Source: Actibacterium naphthalenivorans
GTDB lineage: Bacteria; Pseudomonadota; Alphaproteobacteria; Rhodobacterales; Rhodobacteraceae
NCBI RefSeq assembly: GCF_014196965.1
Contig: NZ_JACIEQ010000001.1
Coordinates: forward strand, 1,488,001-1,552,000
Direction: 5' to 3'
DNA length: 64,000 nucleotides
Shown one piece after another: positions 17,230 to 25,853 of this stretch. Position numbers and translations under genes: made by a program. Numbering within the stretch: position 1 is the stretch's first letter; the number at the start of each line of letters is the position of its first letter. The notes under the pieces were generated by a model. It was not told the DNA's origin and did not search any database. It saw only the letters and a list, made by a program, of their open reading frames with translations.

Positions 17230-18117
17230 ATGACCATGACAATCGCATTTATCGGCCTTGGCAACATGGGCGGCCCGATGGCCGGAAACCTGATCAAGGC
17301 GGGGCATAGCGTCAACGGGTTCGACCTGTCGGAGGCGGCGCGCGCCGCCGCCGCCGAGCGCGGCGTATCGCCCTTCGAGGATATGGCCGCCGCCGTCACC
17401 GGCGCCGATGCCGTGATCACCATGTTGCCCAATGGCGGGCTGGTGAAGAAGGTCTGGGCCCAGATCGCCGAAACCGTCGCCCCGGGCACGATCATGATCG
17501 ACAGCTCGACCATCGACGTGGACAGCGCCATCGCCGCCCATGCGATGATGGCCGAAAAGGGCTGCCTGACGCTGGATGCGCCCGTCTCGGGCGGCACCGG
17601 CGGGGCCGAGGCCGGCACGCTGACCTTCATGGTCGGCGGCAGCGACGACGCCATCGCCAAGGGGCGCGAAGTGCTTGAGCCCATGGCGGGCCGCGTGGTG
17701 CCCTGCGGCGGCGCAGGCGCCGGGCAGGCGGCGAAAATCTGCAACAACATGCTTCTGGGCATTTCCATGATCGGCGCGGCCGAAGCCTTTGCCCTGGGGG
17801 AAAAGCTTGGGCTGGAGCATCAGGCGCTGTTCGACGTGATCTCGACCTCTTCGGGGCAGTGCTGGTCGGTCAACACCAATTGCCCGGTGCCGGGTCCGGT
17901 GCCGACATCGCCCGCCAACAACGGTTACAAGCCCGGCTTTGCGGCGGCGCTCATGCTCAAGGATCTGCGCCTGGCGCAAGAGGCGGCCCTGTCGCGCGGC
18001 GCGCAAATCCCGCTGGGCGCGGAGGCGGCGCAGATGTTCGGCCTGTTTGAATCGCTGGGCCATGGCGGCGAGGATTTCTCGGGCATCATCAACTTCCTGC
18101 GCGGGGCTGATAAATGA
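17230..18117 (+). CDS. mmsB: 3-hydroxyisobutyrate dehydrogenase
   Basis: This beta-hydroxyacid dehydrogenase of 295 residues has the Rossmann motif [11 protein letters not shown] and the substrate motif [16 protein letters not shown]. The catalytic Lys is in [15 protein letters not shown]. It converts 3-hydroxyisobutyrate to methylmalonate semialdehyde with NAD. The expected next enzyme, methylmalonate-semialdehyde dehydrogenase (MmsA), is not in this operon or elsewhere in the window. The start may be 17230 or 17236 (ATGACCATG); GGAGG lies 8 nt before the first. It overlaps the next gene by ATGA. Confidence 0.88.
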   Translation: MTMTIAFIGLGNMGGPMAGNLIKAGHSVNGFDLSEAARAAAAERGVSPFEDMAAAVTGADAVITMLPNGGLVKKVWAQIAETVAPGTIMIDSSTIDVDSAIAAHAMMAEKGCLTLDAPVSGGTGGAEAGTLTFMVGGSDDAIAKGREVLEPMAGRVVPCGGAGAGQAAKICNNMLLGISMIGAAEAFALGEKLGLEHQALFDVISTSSGQCWSVNTNCPVPGPVPTSPANNGYKPGFAAALMLKDLRLAQEAALSRGAQIPLGAEAAQMFGLFESLGHGGEDFSGIINFLRGADK

Positions 18118-18887
18118 CTTATGAAACCATCCTGACTGAACAGAAGGGCCGGGTTCTGCTGATCACGCTGAACCGGCCCAAGGCGCTGAACGCGCTGAAC
18201 ACGCAGCTCTCGCACGAGCTGATCGACGCGCTGACCAAGGCCGACGACGATGACGGCGTGGGCTGCATCGTGATCACCGGGTCGCAAAAGGCGTTTGCCG
18301 CCGGGGCCGACATCAAGGAAATGCAGAACCAGTCCTACATGGACATGCACGGCACCGATTTCTTCGGCCAGTGGGACAAGGTGGCGACCCTGCGCAAACC
18401 CACGATCGCGGCGGTGTCGGGCTATGCGCTTGGCGGCGGCTGCGAACTGGCGATGATGTGCGATTTCATCCTGTGTTCGGACAGTGCCAGGTTCGGCCAG
18501 CCCGAGATCAAGCTGGGCGTGATGCCCGGCATGGGCGGATCGCAGCGCCTGACCCGCCTGATCGGTCAGGCCAAGGCGATGGAGATGTGCTTTACCGGCC
18601 GCATGATGGACGCCGAAGAAGCCGAGCGCGCAGGCCTTGTCAGCCGTGTGATCCCCGCGGACGATTTGCTGGACGAGGCGCTGAAAACCGCCGACACGAT
18701 CGCCAACATGGCCTTGCCCGCGCTGATGAGCATCCGCGACGCCATTCGCCGCACGCAGGAAATGCCCCTCACCGAAGGCGTCCGCTTCGAACGCCGCGTG
18801 TTTCACGCGCTCTTCGCCACCGACGACCAGAAAGAGGGCATGGCCGCATTCGTGGAAAAACGAGAGCCGCAGTTTACCCATAAATAG
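18114..18887 (+). CDS. Enoyl-CoA hydratase
   Basis: This crotonase of 257 residues has the oxyanion loop [12 protein letters not shown] and both catalytic glutamates, in [14 protein letters not shown] and in [20 protein letters not shown]. These match active short-chain enoyl-CoA hydratases, with residues in the positions used by mitochondrial ECHS1. It hydrates 2-enoyl-CoAs, such as methacrylyl-CoA from the upstream dehydrogenase. It is translationally coupled to mmsB by a 4-base ATGA overlap. The thiolase follows after 72 nt. Confidence 0.88.
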   Translation: MTYETILTEQKGRVLLITLNRPKALNALNTQLSHELIDALTKADDDDGVGCIVITGSQKAFAAGADIKEMQNQSYMDMHGTDFFGQWDKVATLRKPTIAAVSGYALGGGCELAMMCDFILCSDSARFGQPEIKLGVMPGMGGSQRLTRLIGQAKAMEMCFTGRMMDAEEAERAGLVSRVIPADDLLDEALKTADTIANMALPALMSIRDAIRRTQEMPLTEGVRFERRVFHALFATDDQKEGMAAFVEKREPQFTHK

Positions 18888-18959
18888 TCCCGCCCGCGCG
18901 GAGGCCCGGCCCCGACCGCAGGGGCCGCTATCCGCCGGCTGCCACAAGGAGACCCAAGC

Positions 18960-20135
18960 ATGAACGATATCGTCATTCTCGACGGTGCCCGCACCGCAAT
19001 CGGCACATTCGGCGGTGCGCTCGCATCTGTCCCGCCCACCGCCCTGGGCGCCCATGTGGCGCGCGCGGCCATGGATCGCGCCGGGGTCGAGCCCGGCCAG
19101 ATCGGCCACGTGGTGATGGGGCATGTGATCAACACCGAACCGCGCGACATGTACCTGTCGCGCGTCACCGGCATCGAGGCGGGCATTCCGGATCATGTGC
19201 CGGCGATGAACGTGAACCGGCTCTGCGGTTCGGGGCTTCAGGCCATGGTTTCCGCCGCACAGTCGCTGATGCTGGGCGAGGCCGAATTCGCCCTGGCCGG
19301 GGGCGCCGAAACCATGTCTCGAGGGCCGCATATCCTGCCCGCCGTCCGCTTCGGCCAGAAGATGGGCGACACCAGCGCGATCGACATGATGATCGGCACG
19401 CTGACCTGCCCGTTCGGCACGGGCCACATGGGCGTCACCGCCGAAAACGTCGCGCGCGAACATCAGATCAGCCGCGAGGAACAGGACGCCTTCGCGCTGG
19501 AAAGCCAGCGCCGCGCGCGCGCCGCCATCACCGAGGGCCGCTTTGCCAGCCAGATCGCGCCCATCGACGTGAAGGTCAAGCGCGATATGGTGGCCTTTGA
19601 CACCGACGAACATCCCAAGGACACCACGGCCGAGGCTCTGGCCGGATTGCGCCCGGCCTTCCAGAAGGGCGGCACAGTGACGGCGGGCAACGCCTCGGGG
19701 ATCAACGATGGCGCGGCCGCGCTGGTGCTGGCCACGGCGGATGCGGCGGCCAGGGCGGGGCTGAAGCCGCGCGCGCGTATTTTGGGGTATGCCCATGCAG
19801 GTGTGCGCCCCGATGTCATGGGCATCGGCCCCGTGCCCGCGGTGAGCAAGCTGCTGGAAAAGCTTGGCATGACGGCGGATCAGTTCGACGTGATCGAAAG
19901 CAACGAAGCCTTCGCCGCCCAGGCCTGCGCCGTGGCCAAAGAGCTTGGCCTGAACGGTGACAAGGTCAACCCCAACGGCGGCGCCATCGCGCTTGGCCAC
20001 CCGGTGGGCGCCACCGGCGCGATCATCGCCATCAAGGCGCTCTATGAGCTGGAGCGCATCGGCGGCGGCAAGGCCCTTTGCACCATGTGCATCGGCGGCG
20101 GTCAGGGCATCGCCGTGGCCTTCGAGACGATGTGA
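18960..20135 (+). CDS. Acetyl-CoA acyltransferase (thiolase)
   Basis: A full thiolase of 391 residues. The nucleophilic Cys is in [11 protein letters not shown] (about residue 84), the SNEAFAAQ motif is at 304-311, the His is in GHPVGATGA and the second Cys in CIGGGQG near the C-terminus. It cleaves 3-ketoacyl-CoA or condenses acetyl-CoA; in this context cleavage is likely. It closes the beta-oxidation part of the operon, and its presence means the pathway also makes an unbranched or ring-derived 3-ketoacyl-CoA besides the isobutyryl-type branch. AAGGAG precedes the ATG. Confidence 0.9.
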   Translation: MNDIVILDGARTAIGTFGGALASVPPTALGAHVARAAMDRAGVEPGQIGHVVMGHVINTEPRDMYLSRVTGIEAGIPDHVPAMNVNRLCGSGLQAMVSAAQSLMLGEAEFALAGGAETMSRGPHILPAVRFGQKMGDTSAIDMMIGTLTCPFGTGHMGVTAENVAREHQISREEQDAFALESQRRARAAITEGRFASQIAPIDVKVKRDMVAFDTDEHPKDTTAEALAGLRPAFQKGGTVTAGNASGINDGAAALVLATADAAARAGLKPRARILGYAHAGVRPDVMGIGPVPAVSKLLEKLGMTADQFDVIESNEAFAAQACAVAKELGLNGDKVNPNGGAIALGHPVGATGAIIAIKALYELERIGGGKALCTMCIGGGQGIAVAFETM

Positions 20136-20149
20136 TCCATCCTCATCGC

Positions 20150-20180
20150 GGAGCCGCCCCCCGAAAGGGCCGGCGGCTCC
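20150..20180. other. GC-rich hairpin between the thiolase and SDR genes
   Basis: GGAGCCGCC and GGCGGCTCC form a perfect 9-bp stem with a 13-nt loop, 15 nt after the thiolase stop. No T run follows, so it may attenuate or protect the operon mRNA rather than end it. Confidence 0.4.
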
Positions 20181-20217
20181 GCTCCAAATGTTCTGTTCGG
20201 TTTCCGGAGACCCCCCA

Positions 20218-20997
20218 ATGATTGATCCCGCCCAAATGTTTTCCATCAACGGCCGCGTCGCGCTTGTGACCGGTGCCAGCAGCGGGATCGGCCGTATGAT
20301 CGCAACCGGGCTCGCCGCCTGCGGCGCGCGCGTCTATGCCTGCGCCCGCACCGCCGCGCGGCTGGAAGAAGCGGTTGCCGAGATCAGGCAAGAGACTTCG
20401 GGCGACGTCATCGCGCTGCCGGGCGACGTTTCGACCGTTGCCGGCATCGAGGCACTGGTGGCCGAACTGTCGAACCACGAAAAGCAGGTCGACATTCTGG
20501 TCAACAACGCCGGGACGATCTGCGAAGCGCCGATTGACGAGTACCCTGAGGATGGCTGGGACAGCGTGCTGTCGCTGAACCTCAAAAGCTGCTTTTTCCT
20601 GACGCAGAAGCTGTTGCCGCTGATGCGTGCGGGCGCGACAGGGGAACGCCCCTCGACCGTGATCAACATCGGGTCGGTGGGTGCGCTGCGGATCGGCCCG
20701 AAAGAGACCTATGCCTATGCCGCCGCCAAGGCCGGGCTGCACCACCTGAGCAAATCCATGGCCAAACGCCTGGCCCCCGAGAACATCACCATCAACAGCA
20801 TCGCGCCGGGCTTCTTCCCCTCGGACATGACGCAGATCACATCGGACGAGATGCACGACATGCTGATCCAGATGGTCCCGCGCCGCCGGGTCGGGCAGCC
20901 GCTGGATCTGGCCGGGCTGGCCGTCTTCCTGGCCTCGCCGGCGGCGTCTTACATGACGGGAACGGTCATCCCGGTCGAAGGCGGAATGTCGCTGTAA
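20218..20997 (+). CDS. SDR-family dehydrogenase, last gene of the beta-oxidation operon
   Basis: A short-chain dehydrogenase of 259 residues with TGASSGIG, VNNAG, the active-site Ser in NIGSVGA and YAAAK. ARTAARL after beta-2 has Arg residues that suggest NADP(H). It resembles RhlG-type and 3-oxoacyl reductase-like SDRs. It probably acts on a hydroxy or keto intermediate of the pathway. GGAG occurs about 10 nt before the ATG. A strong bidirectional terminator at 21025-21059 separates it from the convergent monooxygenase gene. Confidence 0.82.
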   Translation: MIDPAQMFSINGRVALVTGASSGIGRMIATGLAACGARVYACARTAARLEEAVAEIRQETSGDVIALPGDVSTVAGIEALVAELSNHEKQVDILVNNAGTICEAPIDEYPEDGWDSVLSLNLKSCFFLTQKLLPLMRAGATGERPSTVINIGSVGALRIGPKETYAYAAAKAGLHHLSKSMAKRLAPENITINSIAPGFFPSDMTQITSDEMHDMLIQMVPRRRVGQPLDLAGLAVFLASPAASYMTGTVIPVEGGMSL

Positions 20998-21024
20998 CCT
21001 GCGGCTGGCGGTGCAGGGAAAACG

Positions 21025-21059
21025 AAAAAGACCGGCCGAATATCCCGGCCGGTCTTTTT
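21025..21059. terminator. Bidirectional intrinsic terminator
   Basis: AAAAAGACCGGCC (21025-21037) and GGCCGGTCTTTTT (21047-21059) pair perfectly with a 9-nt loop. The A and T tracts make it work in both directions, ending the operon on the plus strand and the monooxygenase gene on the minus strand. Confidence 0.88.
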
Positions 21060-21091
21060 AGTTGCATCGGGCGTATTGGCTGGCTGTGGGG

Positions 21092-22318
21092 TCAGTAGGC
21101 GCCCACGGGCGTGATGTTCGGCAACGCGCCCAGATTGTCGCGGCCATAGATCTCATAGCCGATCATCGGAACGTTCTGGATGTGGCGCAGGCCCACGTGA
21201 ATGTCGCGCCAGTAGCGCTGAAGCGGGTTGCTGAAGGCGAAGGCCGAGGAGGTCGAGATGAACATGATCTTCTCGATCGAGGCGTGGATCAGCTCGACGA
21301 TCTGGGCGCATTGCGCGCGCTGTTTCGAGCAGACCGCGACATCCGGCTTCGTACCCTGAAGCGCGATCCCGTCCAGCGTGTCCAGCGCATCAAACAGCAG
21401 CGTTTCGGCCGAGTCGAGCTGTGCGGCGACCTTGCCCAGATCATGCAGGTAGACAGCCGAATCCAGACGCGTCTTGAACATCGTCGTCACCACGGGTTTC
21501 TTCTTGGACTCCGCCTCGCAGATCTCCTGCATCTTGCGCGCCGCGCCCAGAAGCTGCGCCAGACCGGTTGCCCGCACGCTGGGCACCGGGGCCAGCCAGT
21601 CCGAGGCGGCGCCGAAATGCCGCTTGCCCGGCACGATCGTGCCATAGGGCTTGTCCATCGTGACGATCAGGTGCTCGGGCACGAACACATCATTGGCGCA
21701 GGTGGTGTCAGAGCCGGTCGCCTGCATGCCGGTCACGTACCAGCTATCCTTGATCGTGACCTGATCCATCGGGATATAGGCCATGCTGATGCCGGGCGCT
21801 GTCGGCACGTCGTCGCCTTCGAACAGGATGCCGCATTGCGCCCAGTTGGCCTGGCGCGAGCCCGACGAATAGGGCCAGGCACCGGTGACCTTGTAGCCGC
21901 CCTCGACCCGCACGGCCTTGCCCGGGGGGTTGTAGGCGCCGCAGACATTGGTGGGGCCGTTGGCGAACAGCTCATCCTGAATCGCATCCGACGCCAGCGA
22001 GGAAATCCAGCTCGTGCCGTTGATGATCTGCAGCACCCACGACATCGACGGATCACCCTTGCCGATCTCCATCTGGATACGCGCGAACGAGCTCAGCGAC
22101 AGGCCGACACCACCCAGCCGCTCGGGCAGCAGCAGCGAAAAGGCGCCCATCTCGCGGAACGCGTCTTCCACGGCCTTGGTCGGGCTGCGCAGCTCGTTGG
22201 CCTCGGCCGCTTTCTCCTCCAAAAGGGGCTGCAGGGCTATCGCCTGATCCAGAAGGCCGGGCAGCTTGTGGTCGGCAAACGGGGTCGGTTTGGTATCCGC
22301 TTTCAAAAGAGTCGCCAT
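21092..22318 (-). CDS. HsaA-type flavin-dependent monooxygenase, second copy
   Basis: This acyl-CoA-dehydrogenase-fold oxygenase of 408 residues belongs to the group that includes HsaA and related FMNH2-dependent hydroxylases. The N-terminal helical domain has GGVGLSLSSFARIQMEIGKGDPS. The middle domain has YKVTGAWPYSSGS and WYVTGMQATGSDT, matching the GLRGTGS region of the first copy at 125-1315. The C-terminal half ends with QRYWRDIHVGLRHIQN, typical of these proteins. No FMN reductase is adjacent; the one at 1406-1966 could serve both. The ATG at 22318 has GAGGAAA upstream, and the extension to 22615 crosses the operators and is rejected. A lux-box-like site lies 81 nt ahead (22399-22416). 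Confidence 0.8.
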   Translation of the reverse strand: MATLLKADTKPTPFADHKLPGLLDQAIALQPLLEEKAAEANELRSPTKAVEDAFREMGAFSLLLPERLGGVGLSLSSFARIQMEIGKGDPSMSWVLQIINGTSWISSLASDAIQDELFANGPTNVCGAYNPPGKAVRVEGGYKVTGAWPYSSGSRQANWAQCGILFEGDDVPTAPGISMAYIPMDQVTIKDSWYVTGMQATGSDTTCANDVFVPEHLIVTMDKPYGTIVPGKRHFGAASDWLAPVPSVRATGLAQLLGAARKMQEICEAESKKKPVVTTMFKTRLDSAVYLHDLGKVAAQLDSAETLLFDALDTLDGIALQGTKPDVAVCSKQRAQCAQIVELIHASIEKIMFISTSSAFAFSNPLQRYWRDIHVGLRHIQNVPMIGYEIYGRDNLGALPNITPVGAY

Positions 22319-22398
22319 TTTTTCCTCACATTTCGTAGTGTCAGTCGATGACCTAATTCGCGTGTTTTTCTTGTTTCGCATGTAAATCGGAGCGGCTC

Positions 22399-22416
22399 CC
22401 CTATCGACCGACAGGA
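22399..22416 (-). promoter_or_regulatory. Lux-box-like operator for the second monooxygenase
   Basis: On the minus strand this reads TCCTGTCGGTCGATAGGG, 81 nt before the start at 22318. With the copy at 22502 it forms a two-site divergent control region. Confidence 0.5.
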
Positions 22417-22501
22417 ACGGAGACAAAACCTGAGCCTCCCGGGCTTGCGTTTCCGAAGGCGCCACATCGCCTGCATCATGTGGTCTGGCGTGCTGGCTTC
22501 T

Positions 22502-22519
22502 ACCTATCTTTCGAGAGGT
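22502..22519 (+). promoter_or_regulatory. Lux-box-like operator for the PYROXD2-like gene
   Basis: ACCTATCTTTCGAGAGGT ends 70 nt before the start at 22590. It is one of the best matches to the consensus, differing from the copy at 24648 in only three positions. Confidence 0.65.
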
Positions 22520-22589
22520 TAACCGGGGCCGCTCTCTGGTATCAGGTCCGCTTGAGCAACAGGGCGTTCTGTACGGGAGGAGAAAGCTT

Positions 22590-24173
22590 ATGGGCAATTC
22601 GTATGATGTGGTCATCGCCGGGGGCGGCCATAACGGCCTGATCGCGGCGTGTTATCTGGCCAAAGCGGGTCAATCCGTCTGCGTGCTGGAGCGCAATGAC
22701 ATCATCGGTGGCGGCGTGATGACCAGGGAAAACACGCTTCCCGGTTTCAAGCACGATCTGCATTCGATCGCCCACACGATGATTCAGGCAAACCCGCTGA
22801 TTCTGAATGACGAGCTGGGCCTGAAATCGAAATACGGCCTCGAATATGTGAATCCCGACAAGATGACCGCCGTGGTGTTCGACGACGGCGATGTGCTTGA
22901 ATTCCACACCGGGATGGAAGAGACCGCTGCGTCGATCGCCAAGATTTCCCCCCGCGACGGCGAGGCTTACCGCAAGTTCAACGAAACCGTGTTCGCCGCG
23001 CTGGATATGCTTGTGATGGGCATGTTCTCGATTCCGCCGACCCCCGGCATGCAGGCCGCGATGATGGATGCCAGCCCCCAGGGGCGCGAACTGATGCGGC
23101 TGCAGTCGATCAGCTCGTGGGATCTGATCTGCGAATGGTTCGAGCATCCCAAGATTCGCATCGCGCTGGCCCGCTATGCGTCGGAAGCGATGACCAATCC
23201 GTTCGACAACGGCACCGGCTTCGGTTTCTACATCATCCTGCCCTACATGCACCGCTACGGCTCGGGTATCCCGGTCGGCGGGTCCTGGGCGCTGATGGAC
23301 GCGCTGGGCAAGTGCTTTGCCGATCATGGCGGCGAAGTGCGCGTGAACAGCACGATCAAGGAATTCAAGATCGAGGGCGACAAGGCCACCGGCGTCATTC
23401 TGGAAGACGGCACCGAGATCACCGCCAAGACAGGCGTGATCTCGACCCTGCACGTCAAGCAGGTGTTCCCGCACATGGTTCAGGGCACGGAACTGCCGGA
23501 TATGTTCCAGCATCATATCGACACGCTGAAACTGGCCGATTTCCAGCCTTTCGTCATTCAGCTGGCGCTGAAGGAAGAGCCGAAATACAAGGTCGGCCCG
23601 ATGGTCGACGATTACTTCTGGGTCGAGCGGTCGCATTCCGACGTCGAGGAATTCCAGCAGGCGTTCCGCGATCTGGAATATGGTTATCCCAAGCGTGACT
23701 TCGCCGCCTATGTCGGCCAGCACCGCGTCGATCCCTCGCGTGTGCCCGAAGGCAAGAGCGCGATGCACATCTATGCCTTCGCGCCCTATAACCTCAAGGA
23801 CGGCGGCCCCGAGAAATGGGACGAGATCGGCGCCGAGGTTGCGCAGGGTTTCATCGAGGACATGCGCAAGTTCACCACCAACATGGGTGACGACAATATT
23901 CTGGGAATGGAGTTCCACACGCCGCTGGATCTCGAGCGTCACGATACCTCGATGATCGGTGCCGACATCGGGCATCTGGGGCTGTTCTCGTGGCAACTGG
24001 GCGGGATGCGCCCTGTACCGGGCTATGCCCAGTATAAATCGCCGATCGACAAGCTGTACCTGTCGGGGTCATGCACCCACCCGGGTGGCGGCGTGACAGG
24101 CGGGCCGGGGCGCAACGTGGCCCAGGTGGTTCTGGAAGACCTCGGGATCGACTTCGACGAGCTTATCGGCTGA
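22590..24173 (+). CDS. NAD(P)/FAD-dependent oxidoreductase, PYROXD2/phytoene desaturase-like
   Basis: This FAD protein of 527 residues opens with DVVIAGGGHNGLIAACYLAKAG and LERNDIIGGGVMTREN, the GGGHNGL/GG signature of CrtI/PYROXD2-type oxidoreductases. The C-terminal FAD motif is LYLSGSCTHPGGGVTGGPGRN. Members desaturate or isomerise polyenes and other hydrophobic compounds. No other carotenoid gene is nearby, so a catabolic role in introducing a double bond into the island substrate is more likely. A small 75-residue gene follows after 19 nt and probably shares its transcript. The start codon follows GGAGGAGAAAGCTT. Confidence 0.78.
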   Translation: MGNSYDVVIAGGGHNGLIAACYLAKAGQSVCVLERNDIIGGGVMTRENTLPGFKHDLHSIAHTMIQANPLILNDELGLKSKYGLEYVNPDKMTAVVFDDGDVLEFHTGMEETAASIAKISPRDGEAYRKFNETVFAALDMLVMGMFSIPPTPGMQAAMMDASPQGRELMRLQSISSWDLICEWFEHPKIRIALARYASEAMTNPFDNGTGFGFYIILPYMHRYGSGIPVGGSWALMDALGKCFADHGGEVRVNSTIKEFKIEGDKATGVILEDGTEITAKTGVISTLHVKQVFPHMVQGTELPDMFQHHIDTLKLADFQPFVIQLALKEEPKYKVGPMVDDYFWVERSHSDVEEFQQAFRDLEYGYPKRDFAAYVGQHRVDPSRVPEGKSAMHIYAFAPYNLKDGGPEKWDEIGAEVAQGFIEDMRKFTTNMGDDNILGMEFHTPLDLERHDTSMIGADIGHLGLFSWQLGGMRPVPGYAQYKSPIDKLYLSGSCTHPGGGVTGGPGRNVAQVVLEDLGIDFDELIG

Positions 24174-24192
24174 GCAGGGCGTACCAAAGCGA

Positions 24193-24420
24193 ATGAAAGT
24201 ACATAGCAAAGACGGAATCGAGATGATGGACGTGAAGTCCATCGACAAGCAGGGCGACGTTCTGGTGGTCAAGGGCAAGATGATGGGGTCGATGCCGGCC
24301 ACCATCCACATCGGGCCCGACGCCATATGGGAATCGTTCAAGATGCTGTCCTGGAAAACCCGTTTCGGCCTTGTCGGAATGCTGATCAAGGGCGCCCTGG
24401 GCGGCAAGAAGAAGGGCTGA
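24193..24420 (+). CDS. Small hypothetical protein, 75 residues
   Basis: This is a short basic protein with no signal peptide or cysteine. It has MKVHSKDGIEMMDVKSIDKQ at the N-terminus, a central VVKGKMMGSMPATIHIGP and a lysine-rich GGKKKG tail. I do not recognise the family. It lies 19 nt after the PYROXD2-like gene and ends at a strong terminator (24463-24498), so it is expressed with it. A role as accessory or stability factor is only a guess. The ribosome site is weak, which fits translational coupling. Confidence 0.65.
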   Translation: MKVHSKDGIEMMDVKSIDKQGDVLVVKGKMMGSMPATIHIGPDAIWESFKMLSWKTRFGLVGMLIKGALGGKKKG

Positions 24421-24462
24421 GCCCAGGGCGTCCTTGCGGCGCTTTCGATTGCGCGAGAAACG

Positions 24463-24498
24463 GCGCGGTCCCCGGCAAGGGGGCCGCGCTTTTGTTTT
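24463..24498 (+). terminator. Intrinsic terminator after the small gene
   Basis: GCGCGGTCCCC (24463-24473) and GGGGGCCGCGC (24479-24489) form an 11-bp stem with one G-T pair and a 5-nt loop, followed by TTTTGTTTT. Confidence 0.85.
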
Positions 24499-24647
24499 GG
24501 GCGGGCGTCAGCCGAGCACCTCAGAATGATATTCGTACCCGGTTTTTTTCATTGTCCGGCCAGCCTTACAAAGATCCGCCAAGCCGTCAGAATTGCACGA
24601 CAATTCGAAAAATCACCCCTAGGATGAGCTCCCCTTGCGGCTCTCCA

Positions 24648-24665
24648 CCCTATCTTTCGGCAGGT
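24648..24665 (+). promoter_or_regulatory. Lux-box-like operator for the first MetA-type channel
   Basis: CCCTATCTTTCGGCAGGT ends 99 nt before the start at 24765. The rest of the gap 24499-24764 shows no gene I can support. Confidence 0.65.
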
Positions 24666-24764
24666 CGCGGCGCGCCTCCCAGCCGTAAAGTCAAAGCTCA
24701 ATAAGGCAATTTGTCGCAGATCCGTTAATTCAAGTGACTTTTTACGAATGCCAGGGAGGAAATT

Positions 24765-25739
24765 ATGATCCGGAGCAAGATTCTTACACGGCTGTGCGCC
24801 CTCATGTTTTGCATGGCACAGCCCGGCGTTGCGCGTGCAACAGAGGGCGGACAATTCTATGGTCCGATCGGCGGCGTCGATCAGCGCGCGGCCCTGATCC
24901 CGCAACCGGGAACCTACGGGCTGTTCCAATATGTGCATTCCCGGTCAAAGGAATATGTCGGACCGGATGACAAAACCCATCCCGGCATTCCCGACTTCAA
25001 GCTTGATTTCGACATGCCGAACCTTTCCATTCTGCATGTCTGGGACCGCACGCTCTGGGGCGGCAACGTCGCCTCGATCCTGTCGGTTTCCTATGCCCGC
25101 TCCTGTGCCGCGATGGGGGCGGGCGAGGTGTGCGAATCCTCTGTGTTCGATACATATGTCGAACCGCTCTACTGGGGCCGCCATCTGGGGCTGAAGGGGG
25201 CCAGGCCCCCCTCGTCCGATCCCGCCACATGGCAGCTGCCCTATGGGCTGAGCGTTGGCGTGGGGCTGGCGTTCATGGTGCCGACCGGATCGTACGAGGT
25301 TGGACGCATCACACAAACCAGCGGCAACGCGCTGATCACCATCCCGCATGTGGATTTCACCTATGTGACCGGCAAGGGAACCGAGTTCAGCGGAAGGATA
25401 TCCTACAACATCTCGCAAAAGAATGACGACGCGGGATACAAGAACGGCGATGTGATCGGCGGGGATTTTTCGATCTCGCAGTATTTCGGGCTGTGGCAGA
25501 TCGGGCCAAGCCTCACGTTGGCCCGGCAGCTGGAGGATGACAAATCCGACGATCCGCTGATTGCGGCGTCAATGCTGGATGGTAACAGGATGACCCTGGT
25601 TCAGCCCGGCCTGGTGTTCACGCGGTATTTTCCCCAGAAGAACCTTGTCACTTCGCTAAAGCTGGTAACCGACCTTTACGATGAGAACCGAACCAAGACC
25701 GATTACGGTTTCGTTCTGCGCGTCGGTTTCAAGTTTTGA
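24765..25739 (+). CDS. Outer-membrane channel-like protein, MetA phenol-degradation family
   Basis: A protein of 324 residues with an N-terminal signal peptide (cleavage near VARA-TEGG). The rest is beta-rich and ends in an aromatic residue (VGFKF), as expected for an outer-membrane barrel. It belongs with the Phenol_MetA_deg family found in hydrocarbon, steroid and terpenoid clusters, where members probably pass hydrophobic substrates across the outer membrane. The mature start TEGGQFYGPIGGVDQRA is shared with the paralogue at 37505-38491, as is the C-terminal half. A lux-box-like operator lies about 100 nt upstream, and the exported flavoprotein gene follows with its own operator. AGGGAGG precedes the ATG. 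Confidence 0.78.
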   Translation: MIRSKILTRLCALMFCMAQPGVARATEGGQFYGPIGGVDQRAALIPQPGTYGLFQYVHSRSKEYVGPDDKTHPGIPDFKLDFDMPNLSILHVWDRTLWGGNVASILSVSYARSCAAMGAGEVCESSVFDTYVEPLYWGRHLGLKGARPPSSDPATWQLPYGLSVGVGLAFMVPTGSYEVGRITQTSGNALITIPHVDFTYVTGKGTEFSGRISYNISQKNDDAGYKNGDVIGGDFSISQYFGLWQIGPSLTLARQLEDDKSDDPLIAASMLDGNRMTLVQPGLVFTRYFPQKNLVTSLKLVTDLYDENRTKTDYGFVLRVGFKF

Positions 25740-25749
25740 AACGCCCCGT

Positions 25750-25767
25750 CCCTATCTTCCGTCGGGT
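25750..25767 (+). promoter_or_regulatory. Lux-box-like operator for the exported flavoprotein
   Basis: CCCTATCTTCCGTCGGGT ends 86 nt before the start at 25854 and begins only 10 nt after the channel gene stop. Confidence 0.55.
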
Positions 25768-25853
25768 TTTGGATGATTGCTTCTTTAATACAGTTGATAC
25801 CATCGGATTTGCAAAAAAGAGCAGTCTAACTGTCTGCACCATGGGAGGAAAAC

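Noticed and set aside
17925-20249. A 774-residue open frame on the minus strand
   Set aside because: It is antisense to the enoyl-CoA hydratase and thiolase genes, which have complete catalytic motifs on the plus strand.
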